NCBI RefSeq assembly: GCF_024347375.1
Contig: NZ_AP025471.1
Span: forward strand, 496,001 to 560,000
DNA from: Vibrio coralliirubri
Lineage (GTDB): Bacteria > Pseudomonadota > Gammaproteobacteria > Enterobacterales > Vibrionaceae
DNA: 64,000 nt
Reading direction: 5' to 3'
Each line of letters begins with the position of its first letter. Position 1 is the first letter of the stretch. The position numbers and the translations under genes were made by a program. Shown here in pieces: positions 1 to 9,686 of the stretch. The notes under the pieces were generated by a model. The model was not told where the DNA came from. It did no database searches and saw only the letters and a program-made list of their open reading frames with translations.

Positions 1-2
1 AT

Positions 3-134
3 AATGAGAACTCTATTCAAACCAATACTGACGAGGGCTTTTTCCCATACTTCAGAATTTATGGTCCTACAGATACTTGGTATGACAATAGTTGGGTAAT
101 GCCAAACATAGAGCGGGTAAGTTGCGCTCTATAA
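3..134 (+). CDS. C-terminal fragment of a DUF1254/DUF1214-type protein
   Basis: An open frame enters from the left edge and stops at 132-134, giving 43 residues. The stretch YFRIYGPTDTWYDNSW matches what I remember of the end of the DUF1214 domain, where a Y-x-R-x-YGPT motif and a following W close the family. These are envelope-associated proteins of uncertain role. The rest of the gene lies outside the window, so function and full length cannot be judged. Confidence 0.6.
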   Translation, partial: NENSIQTNTDEGFFPYFRIYGPTDTWYDNSWVMPNIERVSCAL

Positions 135-266
135 AGAGTGAATTGGTTTAACTACAGAGGTTACACAAATCACGTTAACTATTAATCACTTGTCGTAAAA
201 GGGAATAGGCTAGGCATATAATCCAAATCAACCAAGGTTGTATATGCACTTAAAGGTGACCGCGTT

Positions 267-775
267 ATGGATGACAATGCTCTACGAAAAGTAGATTTCA
301 CTTTACTTAAGCTCTTCAAAACTTTGGGTGAAGAGCTTAATACCTCTACGACATGAGTTATCGGTTAAGAAGAAAGAATTTCTTGATACGGATAGATTAG
401 GTGGTGCTAGTGATAGAGGGCAAGGGAAGCAGCCAAGCTTAAGCTTTTTAAGTTCGGCTTTTCCTCTTACATACGATCAGAAACAAAATTGAGCTCGCCC
501 CAACAATGGGTAATTGCAAAATTAACCTCCATATGACGCCCAATACAGAAGAAGAGTTGTTATCTCAGCTAAGTTTACACAAAGCAGATTTGGCCTTTGA
601 TATTGGTTTGCGCAGTAATCTGTGTTTTTCCCATCAATCTTAATTGTTTAACTTACAAATACTGCCATTGCCATTTTTTTCCAAACCTTTCAAACTCGTC
701 ATGATGTGGCATAAGCGTGATGACCATAACTCAACCAATCAATGGTTGAGAAATAAACTCTATGATGTTTTATGA
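267..775 (+). pseudogene. Decayed LysR-family regulator
   Basis: The ATG at 267 opens a LysR-like N-terminus (MDDNALRKVDFTLLKLF) that stops at 354-356 after 29 residues, before the helix-turn-helix would be complete. Further pieces follow in shifted frames. One, around 500-640, resembles the substrate-binding domain (LSLHKADLAFDIGLRSNL). The last, ending at 773-775, reads like a LysR C-terminus (VMMWHKRDDHNSTNQWLR). Total span is about 510 bp against about 900 for an intact gene, so there are deletions as well as frameshifts. What it regulated is unknown; its promoter-side neighbour could be the DUF1214 gene at the window edge. Confidence 0.75.
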
Positions 776-836
776 CGTTGACTTTAAGCCAAAACTTGCG
801 CCTGAAGTGAGATTAAAGAAGTAAATGCCTTACAAA

Positions 837-862
837 AAAGGCGAACCAAACGGTTCGCCTTT
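837..862 (-). terminator. Rho-independent terminator of the gcv operon
   Basis: Eleven-base-pair perfect stem (AAAGGCGAACC and its complement) with a 4-base loop. On the minus strand the stem is followed by six T (plus-strand A at 834-839). It lies 23 bases past the gcvP stop codon. Confidence 0.85.
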
Positions 863-884
863 GTCTATTCAGATTCTACAAAAA

Positions 885-3764
885 CTAGTCTTCGTAGTTA
901 TCGATGCTTGGGCAAGAACAGATTAGGTTACGGTCGCCGTATACGTTGTCTACACGGTTAACTGTTGGCCAGTACTTCGAGTTCTTGGTTGCTTTCGATG
1001 GGAAGCAAGCCAGTTCGCGAGAGTAAGGGCGATTCCATTCTGCGCCTGAAAGGTCAACTTGTGTGTGCGGTGCGTTCACTAGAGGGTTGTTGTCTAGTGG
1101 CCATTCACCCGCTTTCACTGCTGCCATTTCGTGACGGATAGCGATCATCGCTTCACAGAAACGGTCTAGTTCTTCTAAATCTTCAGATTCAGTTGGCTCA
1201 ACCATTAGTGTGCCAGCTACTGGGAAAGACATAGTAGGTGCGTGGAAACCGAAGTCCATCAGACGCTTAGCAATATCTTCTTCGCTGATGCCTGTGTCTT
1301 CTTTAAGCGGGCGAATATCGATAATACATTCGTGCGCTACGCGGCCGTTAGTGCCACGGTAAAGAACAGGGTAGTGAGGACGTAGTTTCTCCATCACGTA
1401 GTTCGCGTTCAGAATCGCTACTTTCGTTGCGTCTGTTAGGCCAGGTTCGCCCATCATTGCGATGTAAGCCCAAGAGATAGGTAGAATTGAAGCACTACCT
1501 AGATCTGCTGCTGATACCGCGTAGTCAGAACCTTGTACACCGTTTTCGATGTGACCTGGTAGGAAAGGTGCTAGGTGCGATTTAACACCGATAGGACCCA
1601 TACCCGGACCGCCACCACCGTGTGGGATACAGAATGTTTTGTGTAGGTTCAAGTGAGATACGTCTGAACCGATGAAGCCAGGTGAAGTTAGGCCTACTTG
1701 AGCGTTCATGTTCGCGCCGTCTAGGTAAACCTGACCGCCCGCTGCGTGTACTTGTTCACACACTTCTTTCACTTGCTCTTCGTATACGCCGTGCGTAGAA
1801 GGGTAAGTGATCATGATGCTTGATAGGTTTTCTTTGTGCTTCTCGATTTTCGCTGCTAGGTCTGTCATGTCGATGTTGCCATCTTCATCACACTTAACAA
1901 CCACTACCTTCATAGAAACCATAGATGCTGTTGCAGGGTTAGTACCGTGCGCAGAGCTTGGAATCAAACAAACGTTACGGTGAGCTTCACCGCGGCTTGC
2001 GTGGTAGCGTTGAATCGCGATTAGACCCGCGTATTCGCCAGATGCACCAGAGTTAGGCTGTAGTGAGAAATCGTCGTAACCAGTGATTTCACATAGCTTC
2101 TCTTTAAGATCTTTTGCTAGTGCTGTGTAACCCGCCGCTTGCTCTAGAGGTGCGAATGGGTGAATAGAACCAAACTCAGGCCATGTTACTGGAATCATCT
2201 CAGCAGCAGCGTTCAGCTTCATCGTACAGCTGCCCAGTGGGATCATGCCGTGCGTTAGTGAGAAGTCTTTGTTCTCAAGCTGTTTTAGGTAACGCATCAT
2301 TTGCGTTTCGCTGTGGTGCGTGTTGAATACTGGGTGAGTTAGGAACTCTGATTCACGACGGCAGTTTTCTGGAATTGCTGCAAACTCGTTTGATGCAATG
2401 TCAGAAGACAGCGCTTGAACGTCTTCTTTCACGTCGAAGATTGCGAATAGGGCATTCACGTCGTCGACTGTGGTTGTTTCATCTAAGCTGATACCGATTT
2501 TACCAACAAGTCGACGAAGGTTGATGTCTGCTGCTTGCGCTTTCGCGTACAGTGCATCTGTCTTGTCTTCTGTGTTCAACGTGATGGTATCAAAGAAGCT
2601 GTTATTCGTTAGCTCGTAACCCGCTTTAGTCAGGCCAGCCGCTAGGATAGCTGTCATGTGGTGTGTACGACGAGCAATAGTACGAAGGCCTTCTGCACCG
2701 TGGTAAACCGCGTAGAAAGAGGCCATGTTTGCTAGAAGTGCTTGAGCTGTACAGATGTTCGATGTCGCTTTCTCGCGGCGGATGTGTTGCTCACGAGTTT
2801 GCATTGCCATACGTAGTGCTTGGTTACCATGAGTATCGATTGAAACACCGATTACACGACCTGGCATTGTACGCTTATGCTTTTCACGAGTACCCATGAA
2901 TGCAGCGTGTGGACCGCCGTAACCCATAGGAACACCGAAACGTTGTGCTGAACCGATTACTACGTCTGCGCCCATTTCGCCAGCTGGCTTAAGTAGAGCA
3001 GAAGCAAGTAGGTCAGTTGCAACCGTTACAAGAGTCTTGTTTGCTTGAGCTTTCGCAATGATGTCTGTTAGGTCGCGAACTTCACCTGTTGTACCAGGGT
3101 ATTGAACCAACGCACCAAATACGTCTTGCTCTGGAAGTGTTTCAAGAGCACCAACCATTACTTCAAAACCGATGTACTCAGCACGAGTTTTAACAACTTC
3201 TAGTGTTTGAGGGTGAACATCGTCAGCAACGAAGAATACTTTGCTCTTGCTTTTACCAGCACGCTTACACAGTGTCATCGCTTCGCCAGCCGCTGTCGCT
3301 TCATCAAGAAGAGACGCGTTCGCGATTTCCATACCAGTTAAGTCCATTACCATTTGTTGGTAATTCAGTAGAGCTTCAAGACGACCTTGAGAAATCTCTG
3401 GTTGGTATGGTGTGTAAGCTGTGTACCAGCCTGGATTCTCTAAAACGTTACGTAGAATAACGTTTGGAGTGAATGTGTTGTAGTAGCCTTGGCCAATGAA
3501 AGTACGTTTCACTTGGTTTAGGTTAGCGATCTCTTTAAGAGAGGTCAGCATGTCCATTTCGCTCAGTGGCGCAGCAAGTGTCATTGGTTTTTCAAGACGG
3601 ATTTGTGCAGGAACCGTTTCGTCGATCAGTGCTTCTAAGCTAGTCGCGTTGATCGCTTCAAGCATTTTTTGCTGGTCTGCTTTATTAGGGCCGTTATGAC
3701 GAGCAACAAACTCGTTTTGAGTACCCAAGTCTTTCAGTAATTGGCTTTGAAGTAATTCAGTCAT
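885..3764 (-). CDS. gcvP: Glycine dehydrogenase (decarboxylating), P-protein
   Basis: This is the P-protein of the glycine cleavage system. It decarboxylates glycine with pyridoxal phosphate and passes the aminomethyl group to the lipoyl arm of GcvH. The 959-residue length fits the single-chain form found in gammaproteobacteria. The PLP lysine lies in [16 protein letters not shown] near residue 706, followed by the glycine-rich loop. It is the last gene of a leftward operon glyA-gcvH-gcvP, 90 bp after gcvH, with a hairpin in the gap that may lower its dose relative to gcvH. The start at 3764 gives the usual family N-terminus. A terminator follows. Confidence 0.97.
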   Translation of the reverse strand: MTELLQSQLLKDLGTQNEFVARHNGPNKADQQKMLEAINATSLEALIDETVPAQIRLEKPMTLAAPLSEMDMLTSLKEIANLNQVKRTFIGQGYYNTFTPNVILRNVLENPGWYTAYTPYQPEISQGRLEALLNYQQMVMDLTGMEIANASLLDEATAAGEAMTLCKRAGKSKSKVFFVADDVHPQTLEVVKTRAEYIGFEVMVGALETLPEQDVFGALVQYPGTTGEVRDLTDIIAKAQANKTLVTVATDLLASALLKPAGEMGADVVIGSAQRFGVPMGYGGPHAAFMGTREKHKRTMPGRVIGVSIDTHGNQALRMAMQTREQHIRREKATSNICTAQALLANMASFYAVYHGAEGLRTIARRTHHMTAILAAGLTKAGYELTNNSFFDTITLNTEDKTDALYAKAQAADINLRRLVGKIGISLDETTTVDDVNALFAIFDVKEDVQALSSDIASNEFAAIPENCRRESEFLTHPVFNTHHSETQMMRYLKQLENKDFSLTHGMIPLGSCTMKLNAAAEMIPVTWPEFGSIHPFAPLEQAAGYTALAKDLKEKLCEITGYDDFSLQPNSGASGEYAGLIAIQRYHASRGEAHRNVCLIPSSAHGTNPATASMVSMKVVVVKCDEDGNIDMTDLAAKIEKHKENLSSIMITYPSTHGVYEEQVKEVCEQVHAAGGQVYLDGANMNAQVGLTSPGFIGSDVSHLNLHKTFCIPHGGGGPGMGPIGVKSHLAPFLPGHIENGVQGSDYAVSAADLGSASILPISWAYIAMMGEPGLTDATKVAILNANYVMEKLRPHYPVLYRGTNGRVAHECIIDIRPLKEDTGISEEDIAKRLMDFGFHAPTMSFPVAGTLMVEPTESEDLEELDRFCEAMIAIRHEMAAVKAGEWPLDNNPLVNAPHTQVDLSGAEWNRPYSRELACFPSKATKNSKYWPTVNRVDNVYGDRNLICSCPSIDNYED

Positions 3765-3811
3765 GATATGTTCTACTTTCTCTCTGGAGCCGTGAGCTAG
3801 CCCCTAAAATT

Positions 3812-3834
3812 AAGCTGCTCCAAAAGAGCAGCTT
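3812..3834 (-). terminator. Intercistronic hairpin between gcvH and gcvP
   Basis: Perfect 9-bp stem AAGCTGCTC/GAGCAGCTT with a 5-base loop. On the minus strand it is followed by AATTTTAG, a poor T-tract. It sits between the gcvH stop and the gcvP start, so it could act as a partial terminator or an mRNA-stabilising/processing hairpin rather than a full stop. Confidence 0.5.
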
Positions 3835-3854
3835 TATCGTAATGAGGTTACCTA

Positions 3855-4235
3855 TTAGTCTTCTTCGATAGAGCTTAGGTATTCTTCCGCATCTTTAAGG
3901 TTGTTTAGTTCAGACGCATCAGACATCTTCACTTTAACAATCCAACCACCTTCATAAGGTTCTTCGTTGATTAGCTCTGGGCTATCTTCTAATTCTTCGT
4001 TGATTTCTACGATTTCGCCAGAGATTGGTGCGTAGATATCAGAAGCAGCTTTCACTGATTCAACTAGAGAGAAGCTTTCGCCAGCTTCAATTTCGTCATC
4101 AGTGTCAGGCAGGTCAACAAACACAACGTCACCTAGCATCTCTTGAGCGTGCTCAGAAATACCGATAGTCACAGTACCGTCACCGTTGTCTTTTACCCAC
4201 TCGTGGCTGTCTGCAAACTTTAGTGTATTGTCCAT
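3855..4235 (-). CDS. gcvH: Glycine cleavage system H-protein
   Basis: Small lipoyl carrier that shuttles the aminomethyl group from GcvP to GcvT and is reoxidised by lipoamide dehydrogenase, which is not in the window. The 126-residue length is normal. The lipoylated lysine is Lys62 in [14 protein letters not shown], and the acidic surface typical of the family is evident. It is the middle gene of glyA-gcvH-gcvP, 51 bp after the glyA stop. Confidence 0.97.
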   Translation of the reverse strand: MDNTLKFADSHEWVKDNGDGTVTIGISEHAQEMLGDVVFVDLPDTDDEIEAGESFSLVESVKAASDIYAPISGEIVEINEELEDSPELINEEPYEGGWIVKVKMSDASELNNLKDAEEYLSSIEED

Positions 4236-4286
4236 TGCTTATTCTCCAAAAATTTATGAGGTTTTAATTTAAATCTTAAAAACGGT

Positions 4287-5579
4287 TTAACGGTAAAGAG
4301 GGAAGCGTTTGCAAAGCTCATTAACTTGCTTGCGAACACGTTGCTCAACTTCAGCGTTGCCTTCAGGGCTTTCAACTAAGCCGTCAAGAACATCGCCGAT
4401 CCATTCACCGATAAGTTTGAATTCTTCAGTGCCAAAACCACGACTGGTTCCAGCTGGCGTACCTAAACGAATGCCAGAAGTAATCATAGGCTTCTCTGAG
4501 TCGAATGGTATGCCATTTTTGTTACATGTGATCCCTGCACGCTCTAATGCTTCTTCAGTTACGTTACCTTTCAAGCCCTTAGGACGAAGGTCAACCAGCA
4601 TTAGGTGCGTGTCTGTTCCGCCAGTCACAATGTCACAACCGCGAGTTTGCAACACTTCAGCAAGAACTTTTGCGTTGTCGATCACTGAATCAATATAAGT
4701 ATTAAATTCTGGGCCAAGAGCTTCGCCAAACGCGACTGCTTTAGCCGCGATAACGTGCATTAGTGGGCCGCCTTGAAGGCCAGGGAACACTGCAGAGTTG
4801 ATCTTTTTGTTGATGTCTTCGTGGTTAGTAAGAATCATACCGCCGCGAGGGCCACGAAGTGTTTTGTGCGTTGTAGTTGTCACAACGTGCGCGTGTGGCA
4901 GTGGGCTAGGGTGAGCACCTGTCGCGATAAGACCCGCGATGTGTGCCATATCGACCATTAGGATAGCGCCAACTTCGTCTGCGATTTCACGGAACTTAGC
5001 GAAATCAATAACGCGTGGGATAGCGCTACCACCAGCAATAATCATTTTAGGTTGGCTTTCGATCGCCAAAGCGCGAACCGCTTCGTAATCGATTTCAAGA
5101 GTGTCGCGGTCTACGCCATATTGAACTGCGTTGAACCACTTACCTGACATTGCAGGGCGCGCACCGTGTGTAAGGTGGCCACCAGCGTCTAAAGACATAC
5201 CTAGGATAGTGTCGCCAGGTTGAAGTAGGGCAAGTTTAACTGCGCCGTTCGCTTGAGCACCTGAGTGAGGCTGTACGTTTACGTATTCGCACTTGAACAG
5301 CTGTTTAGCGCGTTCAATCGCGATAGCTTCAACTGTATCTACGTGCTCACAACCACCGTAGTAACGACGGCCTGGGTAGCCTTCTGCGTATTTGTTGGTT
5401 AGGCAGGTGCCTTGAGCTTGCATTACTGCTTTAGAAACGATGTTCTCAGAAGCAATAAGTTCGATTTGTTCGTTTTGACGAGTGTTCTCTGCTTGTATTC
5501 CAGCAAATACTGCGTCGTCAGTCGCAGATAGGTTCGTAGAGAAAAAACTGTCTAAGCTATGGTTTTGGTAAGCGTTCAT
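4287..5579 (-). CDS. glyA: Serine hydroxymethyltransferase
   Basis: PLP enzyme that interconverts serine plus tetrahydrofolate with glycine plus methylene-tetrahydrofolate. At 430 residues it is slightly longer than the E. coli enzyme (417), owing to an N-terminal extension. The PLP lysine is Lys239 in [14 protein letters not shown]. The substrate-site sequences [13 protein letters not shown] and PHSGAQAN are intact. It leads an operon with gcvH and gcvP, which suggests a copy devoted to glycine catabolism. In Vibrio a second glyA is usual on chromosome 1; that is outside this window. The region upstream is shared with the divergent HTH-cupin regulator. Confidence 0.96.
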   Translation of the reverse strand: MNAYQNHSLDSFFSTNLSATDDAVFAGIQAENTRQNEQIELIASENIVSKAVMQAQGTCLTNKYAEGYPGRRYYGGCEHVDTVEAIAIERAKQLFKCEYVNVQPHSGAQANGAVKLALLQPGDTILGMSLDAGGHLTHGARPAMSGKWFNAVQYGVDRDTLEIDYEAVRALAIESQPKMIIAGGSAIPRVIDFAKFREIADEVGAILMVDMAHIAGLIATGAHPSPLPHAHVVTTTTHKTLRGPRGGMILTNHEDINKKINSAVFPGLQGGPLMHVIAAKAVAFGEALGPEFNTYIDSVIDNAKVLAEVLQTRGCDIVTGGTDTHLMLVDLRPKGLKGNVTEEALERAGITCNKNGIPFDSEKPMITSGIRLGTPAGTSRGFGTEEFKLIGEWIGDVLDGLVESPEGNAEVEQRVRKQVNELCKRFPLYR

Positions 5580-5649
5580 TGTCGAGACCTTTCTTTAAGC
5601 TAATGGTGATTGTTTTTATAGTCCATTAGGTCTTACGTTGATTTCTGCA

Positions 5650-5665
5650 TCGGTATCGTTTGCGC
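5650..5665 (-). promoter_or_regulatory. Weak PurR-like half site upstream of glyA
   Basis: The 16-mer TCGGTATCGTTTGCGC carries one good half (GTTTGCG) of the PurR consensus ACGCAAACGTTTGCGT and a poor other half, about 11 of 16 matching. It lies 71-86 bp upstream of glyA. E. coli glyA and gcv are PurR targets. The match is weak taken alone and stands mainly by analogy with the better box at fhs. Confidence 0.3.
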
Positions 5666-5885
5666 TATATAGGTATAGATAAACGTGAATTGCGTTATAA
5701 ATATACTCTTACAGCGTCTAAGCGATCGTTGTAGGGTCAATGCAGCACGAATTGTTTCCCAAAAAGTTCGGGTAAAAAACAGCTCTTACAAATGTTAAAT
5801 CTATCATTTGTTGCAAGCTGAAGTAGCATCTCTTCATCTAACAAGTCGATAACATAGCTCCGATAAAATCAATTTTCAACAAAAA

Positions 5886-5899
5886 TTTCCAATAGGAAA
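5886..5899. promoter_or_regulatory. Candidate operator in the glyA / HTH-cupin intergenic region
   Basis: Perfect inverted repeat TTTCC-AATA-GGAAA in the 441-bp divergent region, 121 bp before the regulator start and 307 bp before glyA. Its form fits a dimeric HTH protein, and the obvious candidate binder is the HTH-cupin protein encoded next to it. The rest of the gap is AT-rich and shows no riboswitch fold I recognise. Confidence 0.4.
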
Positions 5900-6020
5900 C
5901 AACTTTTCTTGTTTTGCTACAGGGAGCACGCTTTATTTCTCTGTGTGCTCTTTAATCAACAAAGCGCTTCATGCAACAATGAAATTAATAGACAGGAAGC
6001 AAGAAATTAATGAGGGACCT

Positions 6021-6644
6021 ATGTCAGAAGACATTTATGATGAGTACCCATCTTTAACGTTGGCGAAGGAAACGTTAGACCAGAATATCGAACCACTTAG
6101 GCTTGGCCAGCGTATTAAAGATATCCGCGGCAAGCTTGGGATTACGCTAGAAGAAGCAAGCCAAAGAACAGGCTTGGCGCGTTCTACGCTCAGCAAAATC
6201 GAGAACGAACAGATCTCACCAACGTTTCAAGCAATGCAAAAATTGGCGATGGGTTTGCAAATAGATATGCCGCAACTCTTTGAGCCGCCAAGGAAAAAAG
6301 TGGCAACAGGACGTCGCGACTTAACCAAGGCAGGCCAAGGTAAACCACACCCAACACCGACTTATGAACATGAGCTGCTTGCGACTGAGCTTTCTAATAA
6401 GAAGATGATGCCGTTTAAGAGCCGCGTGAGAGCACGTACTTTTGAAGAGTATAATGATTGGGTGCGTCATGACGGTGAAGAGTTCTTAATGATCATCTCT
6501 GGTGATGTGATGTTCTACTCAGAATTCTACGAACCTGTGCCAATGAGCGAAGGCGACAGCATGTATTACGATGCCAATATGGGCCACATGCTGATTTCGA
6601 CCAGTACAGAAGATGCACTCATTTTGTGGGTGACTGCAAAATAA
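6021..6644 (+). CDS. HTH (XRE)-cupin transcriptional regulator of the glycine cluster
   Basis: A 207-residue regulator. Residues about 27-85 are an XRE helix-turn-helix (LGQRIKDIRGKLGITLEEASQRTGL then STLSKIENEQISPTFQAMQKL). The C-terminal half is a cupin-like sensor domain (YNDWVRHDGEEFLMIISGDV). The start at 6021 is chosen because GAGGG sits four bases upstream; a longer in-frame start at 5943 lacks this. It is divergent from glyA-gcvH-gcvP and points towards gcvT, so a role as glycine- or serine-responsive regulator of both units is likely. That role is inference from position; the ligand is not visible in the sequence. Confidence 0.85.
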   Translation: MSEDIYDEYPSLTLAKETLDQNIEPLRLGQRIKDIRGKLGITLEEASQRTGLARSTLSKIENEQISPTFQAMQKLAMGLQIDMPQLFEPPRKKVATGRRDLTKAGQGKPHPTPTYEHELLATELSNKKMMPFKSRVRARTFEEYNDWVRHDGEEFLMIISGDVMFYSEFYEPVPMSEGDSMYYDANMGHMLISTSTEDALILWVTAK

Positions 6645-6675
6645 GTTAACAAACTTAGAATTTCTTATAGTGAAT

Positions 6676-6687
6676 GCAAACGTTTGC
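6676..6687. promoter_or_regulatory. PurR/LacI-type palindrome upstream of gcvT
   Basis: Perfect 12-base palindrome GCAAACGTTTGC, the core of the PurR operator. It lies between the regulator stop codon (6644) and the terminator at 6713, about 405 bp before gcvT. The placement is odd for a gcvT operator unless the gcvT promoter lies upstream of that terminator. Confidence 0.4.
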
Positions 6688-6712
6688 TTTTGTTTCGAAC
6701 GTTAGCCAACAG

Positions 6713-6751
6713 ACGCGATATTGATGTGAAAATCATCAATATCGCGTTTTT
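6713..6751 (+). terminator. Terminator after the HTH-cupin gene
   Basis: Perfect 14-bp stem (ACGCGATATTGATG and its complement at 6734-6747), a 7-base loop and five T. It ends the regulator transcript. The remaining stretch 6752-7092 before gcvT is AT-rich. I looked there for the glycine-riboswitch core and did not find it; the long leader is otherwise unexplained. Confidence 0.85.
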
Positions 6752-7092
6752 GTATGTGTCTATAAATTGTTTTTAAATTGTTAAATGTCACATTTTGAGC
6801 TGTTTTAATCTTGTTAAGGGTGTAAAACTTACTCAGGCTTGTTTATTATAGTGAACACGGTTTACTCATGTTGATTGAAGTTTACTGAAGTGAATTCTTA
6901 GAAAGTGAGTTGTATGGGATTTGTACAGCTATTCAGATTTATAAAGCTAACAATATAAGCCTATATAAAAGACATCACTTTTTACTATCTACTGTTTCTA
7001 ACGTTAATCCGTATCGTTAGAGGCGACTCTAAATAGAGATATAAGCGGCAGACTCGATTTTGGACAGCCTGCAACGCTTCATGGAGAATAAA

Positions 7093-8226
7093 ATGACTCA
7101 AGAACACGCTAATCAAGACCTACTAAAAACACCACTGCATGCACTTCACGTTGAAGAGGGTGCGAAAATGGTTCCTTTCGCTGGCTACGATATGCCAGTT
7201 CAGTACCCACTAGGTGTAAAGAAAGAGCACTTACACACTCGTGACGCTGCCGGTCTTTTTGATGTTTCTCACATGGGGCAACTTCGTCTACATGGTGCAA
7301 ACGCAGCTGCTGTCTTAGAATCTTTGGTTCCTGTGGATATTATCGACCTTCCTTCTGGTAAACAGCGTTACGCGTTCTTTACTAATGAGCAGGGCGGCAT
7401 CATGGATGACCTTATGGTTGCAAACCTAGGCGATCACCTATTTGTTGTTGTGAACGCGGCTTGTAAGACACAAGATATCGACCACCTTACTGCGCACCTA
7501 CCAGCTGACGTAGAGATGGAAGTGATCGATGACCGCGCTCTATTAGCACTTCAAGGCCCTAAAGCGTCTGAAGTTCTTGCTCGTTTCCAACCAAGCGTTT
7601 CAGACATGCTGTTCATGGATGTTCAAAAAGTCGATATCGATGGCGTTGAATGCATCGTGAGCCGCAGTGGTTACACGGGTGAAGATGGCTACGAGATCTC
7701 TGTACCGAACGATCACGCTGAAGCACTAGCGCGTAAGCTGACTTCAGAAGCTGAAGTTGAGTGGATTGGCCTTGGTGCTCGTGACTCACTTCGTCTTGAG
7801 TGTGGTCTATGTCTGTACGGTCACGATCTAGATACAACAACAACACCAGTCGAAGCTAGCCTTCTATGGGGCATTCAAAAAGTGCGTCGTACTGACGGTG
7901 AACGTGCAGGCGGTTTCCCTGGCGCTGATATCATCCTTGAGCAAATCGCTACTAAAGACGTTCAACGCAAGCGTGTTGGTCTTGTTGGTCAGACTAAAGC
8001 ACCAGTACGTGAAGGCGCTGAGCTGTTCGATGCTGAAGACAACAAGATTGGCGTTGTAACAAGTGGTACTGCGGGTCCTAACGCGGGCAAGCCGGTTTCT
8101 ATGGCTTACGTTCGAACTGATCTAGCGGTTATTGGCACTGAAGTATTCGCTGAAGTTCGTGGCAAGAAGCTACCTATGACAGTAGAAAAAATGCCATTCG
8201 TACCTCAACGTTACTACCGTGGCTAA
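7093..8226 (+). CDS. gcvT: Glycine cleavage system T-protein (aminomethyltransferase)
   Basis: Transfers the one-carbon unit from the aminomethyl-lipoyl arm of GcvH to tetrahydrofolate and releases ammonia. The chosen start gives 377 residues; GGAG lies six bases upstream of it, which favours it over the in-frame ATG 33 bases earlier. Family landmarks are present: PLHALHVEEGAKMVPFAGYDMPVQY, YALQ-like ALLALQGPKA, and the C-terminal barrel with KMPFVPQRYYR. It stands apart from the glyA-gcvH-gcvP operon, on the other strand beyond the regulator, and has its own terminator. Confidence 0.96.
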   Translation: MTQEHANQDLLKTPLHALHVEEGAKMVPFAGYDMPVQYPLGVKKEHLHTRDAAGLFDVSHMGQLRLHGANAAAVLESLVPVDIIDLPSGKQRYAFFTNEQGGIMDDLMVANLGDHLFVVVNAACKTQDIDHLTAHLPADVEMEVIDDRALLALQGPKASEVLARFQPSVSDMLFMDVQKVDIDGVECIVSRSGYTGEDGYEISVPNDHAEALARKLTSEAEVEWIGLGARDSLRLECGLCLYGHDLDTTTTPVEASLLWGIQKVRRTDGERAGGFPGADIILEQIATKDVQRKRVGLVGQTKAPVREGAELFDAEDNKIGVVTSGTAGPNAGKPVSMAYVRTDLAVIGTEVFAEVRGKKLPMTVEKMPFVPQRYYRG

Positions 8227-8287
8227 TCTCTTTTAAGAGAAACCACTAAGCTAAATGAAAGCCTATTGTTTGCTTCTCTTTACTGGG

Positions 8288-8309
8288 AAGCCTAACGGTA
8301 GGCTTTTTT
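8288..8309 (+). terminator. gcvT terminator
   Basis: Stem AAGCCTA/TAGGCTT (7 bp) with loop ACGG, followed by a T run, 62 bp past the gcvT stop. Confidence 0.8.
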
Positions 8310-8505
8310 GTTTTTGGTAGCGTATGTTTTTGTGAGTGTATTAGGTTTAGCGTTACCCACTAACAACGGTTACTTAAAATTCGTTTATAAAATGAGATAT
8401 GTGGCGATATCGTTACAAATACTTACTATAATCACGGTTGTGACGTGTTATGGTGACGATTCATCATTTTTGTAAATAAGTAGTAGGGGTTACAAGGAGT
8501 TAACT

Positions 8506-9564
8506 ATGAACGTAAACCATACAATGAGTCCGGTTCGTAAAGCCGTTTTAGGGCTTTTAGCGCCATTGATTTACACATCAAGTGTTATGGCAACGGAAAA
8601 CACGGACGAAAGTACTCCTGATGTGGGTGTAACACCTTATATTGTGAATGGTAGCGACGCTACAGTAGCTGAGTTTCCTTCGATGGCGAGCCTGTTCATT
8701 GATCGTATTGATTATGACGGTGTTTACTCAACAGGCCCTTACTGTGGTGCGACAATTTTAGATAACTATCATGTACTGACCGCTGCACATTGTATCTATG
8801 ATGATCAGGATGCTCAACTTTTCACGGTAGTCGTTCCCCAATTGGAAGATACTTCTCTATTCCCTGACGGTAGCATCCAGAAAGTACGAGTATCTGACGT
8901 TTTCTATCGCAGTGACTATTCAGACCTTGAATCAAATCTTTTACCGAATGACATTGCTATCTTGAAGTTAGAGTCATCTCTTGGCTTGAGTTCATCTGCT
9001 GAAACTCAAATCCCTGTTTTTGAGACATATCGGGACATCAATAATAGCTTTGTCGCAGTCGGTCACGGTAATACAAAGTCAGGCGAGGACAGCACCACTC
9101 TGTTACAAAGAGTAGACCTTACATACGTTGATACGATAAATTGCAAGGCTGTATTTGGTCCTTTAGTCACTGAAAAGCAGATTTGTTTCAATGGTAATGG
9201 ACCGGATAATGACCTCTATGGTGGAACATGCCAAGGTGATTCCGGTGGGCCTGTATTTTGGAAAAATGGCGCGACTTACGAGCAGGTTGGTATAACTAGT
9301 TTTGGGCCTAGAGTTTGTGGGGCCGATATCGGAGTAACATCAGTATTTACAGAGATATTTGATTATAAAGATTGGATTACGGATGTAACTAACGGTGTAA
9401 TCGATAGCACAGAAACTGTCCAGTTTACCGCGACAGAGGCAAAACGAGTTGCTGTTGCTGGTACAAGCTCATCTGGTTCAGGCGGCAGTGGAGGCAGTGT
9501 GTCGTTTGGCTTGCTAGGCGCGTTGATGTTGCTCGGTGGGTTTAGAAGAGCGATGTCTCGTTAG
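8506..9564 (+). CDS. Secreted S1-family serine protease with GlyGly-CTERM tail
   Basis: A 352-residue chymotrypsin-fold protease. Order: signal peptide (about residues 1-29), mature start near IVNG (46-49), His95 in TAAHC, Asp149 in NDIAIL, Ser246 in GDSGGP, then a C-terminal GSGGSGGS linker, a short hydrophobic helix and an arginine-containing end (GGFRRAMSR). That tail is the GlyGly-CTERM sorting signal processed by rhombosortase in type II-secreting Vibrio, as in VesB. The residue six before the catalytic Ser is Gly240 rather than the Asp of trypsins, so cleavage after Lys/Arg is not expected by analogy. Monocistronic, with a strong terminator. Confidence 0.9.
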   Translation: MNVNHTMSPVRKAVLGLLAPLIYTSSVMATENTDESTPDVGVTPYIVNGSDATVAEFPSMASLFIDRIDYDGVYSTGPYCGATILDNYHVLTAAHCIYDDQDAQLFTVVVPQLEDTSLFPDGSIQKVRVSDVFYRSDYSDLESNLLPNDIAILKLESSLGLSSSAETQIPVFETYRDINNSFVAVGHGNTKSGEDSTTLLQRVDLTYVDTINCKAVFGPLVTEKQICFNGNGPDNDLYGGTCQGDSGGPVFWKNGATYEQVGITSFGPRVCGADIGVTSVFTEIFDYKDWITDVTNGVIDSTETVQFTATEAKRVAVAGTSSSGSGGSGGSVSFGLLGALMLLGGFRRAMSR

Positions 9565-9591
9565 ATACCCACGTCTTCATGTTATCTAAAC

Positions 9592-9627
9592 AAACGGCCA
9601 GTCATTCTACTATGACTGGCCGTTTTT
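9592..9627. terminator. Terminator after the protease gene
   Basis: Perfect 14-bp stem AAACGGCCAGTCAT and its complement (9612-9625), 6-base loop, T-rich end. It could also serve the convergent gene ending at 9687. Confidence 0.85.
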
Positions 9628-9686
9628 GCTTTGTTCTGTTTGTTTAAGCCGTTGAAAGGTTTAAGCTACTCGTTGATACTAATTGG

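Noticed and set aside
5943..6020. Longer N-terminus for the HTH-cupin regulator
   Set aside because: The ATG at 6021 has GAGGG at proper spacing and begins the usual family N-terminus; the upstream start lacks a ribosome-binding site.
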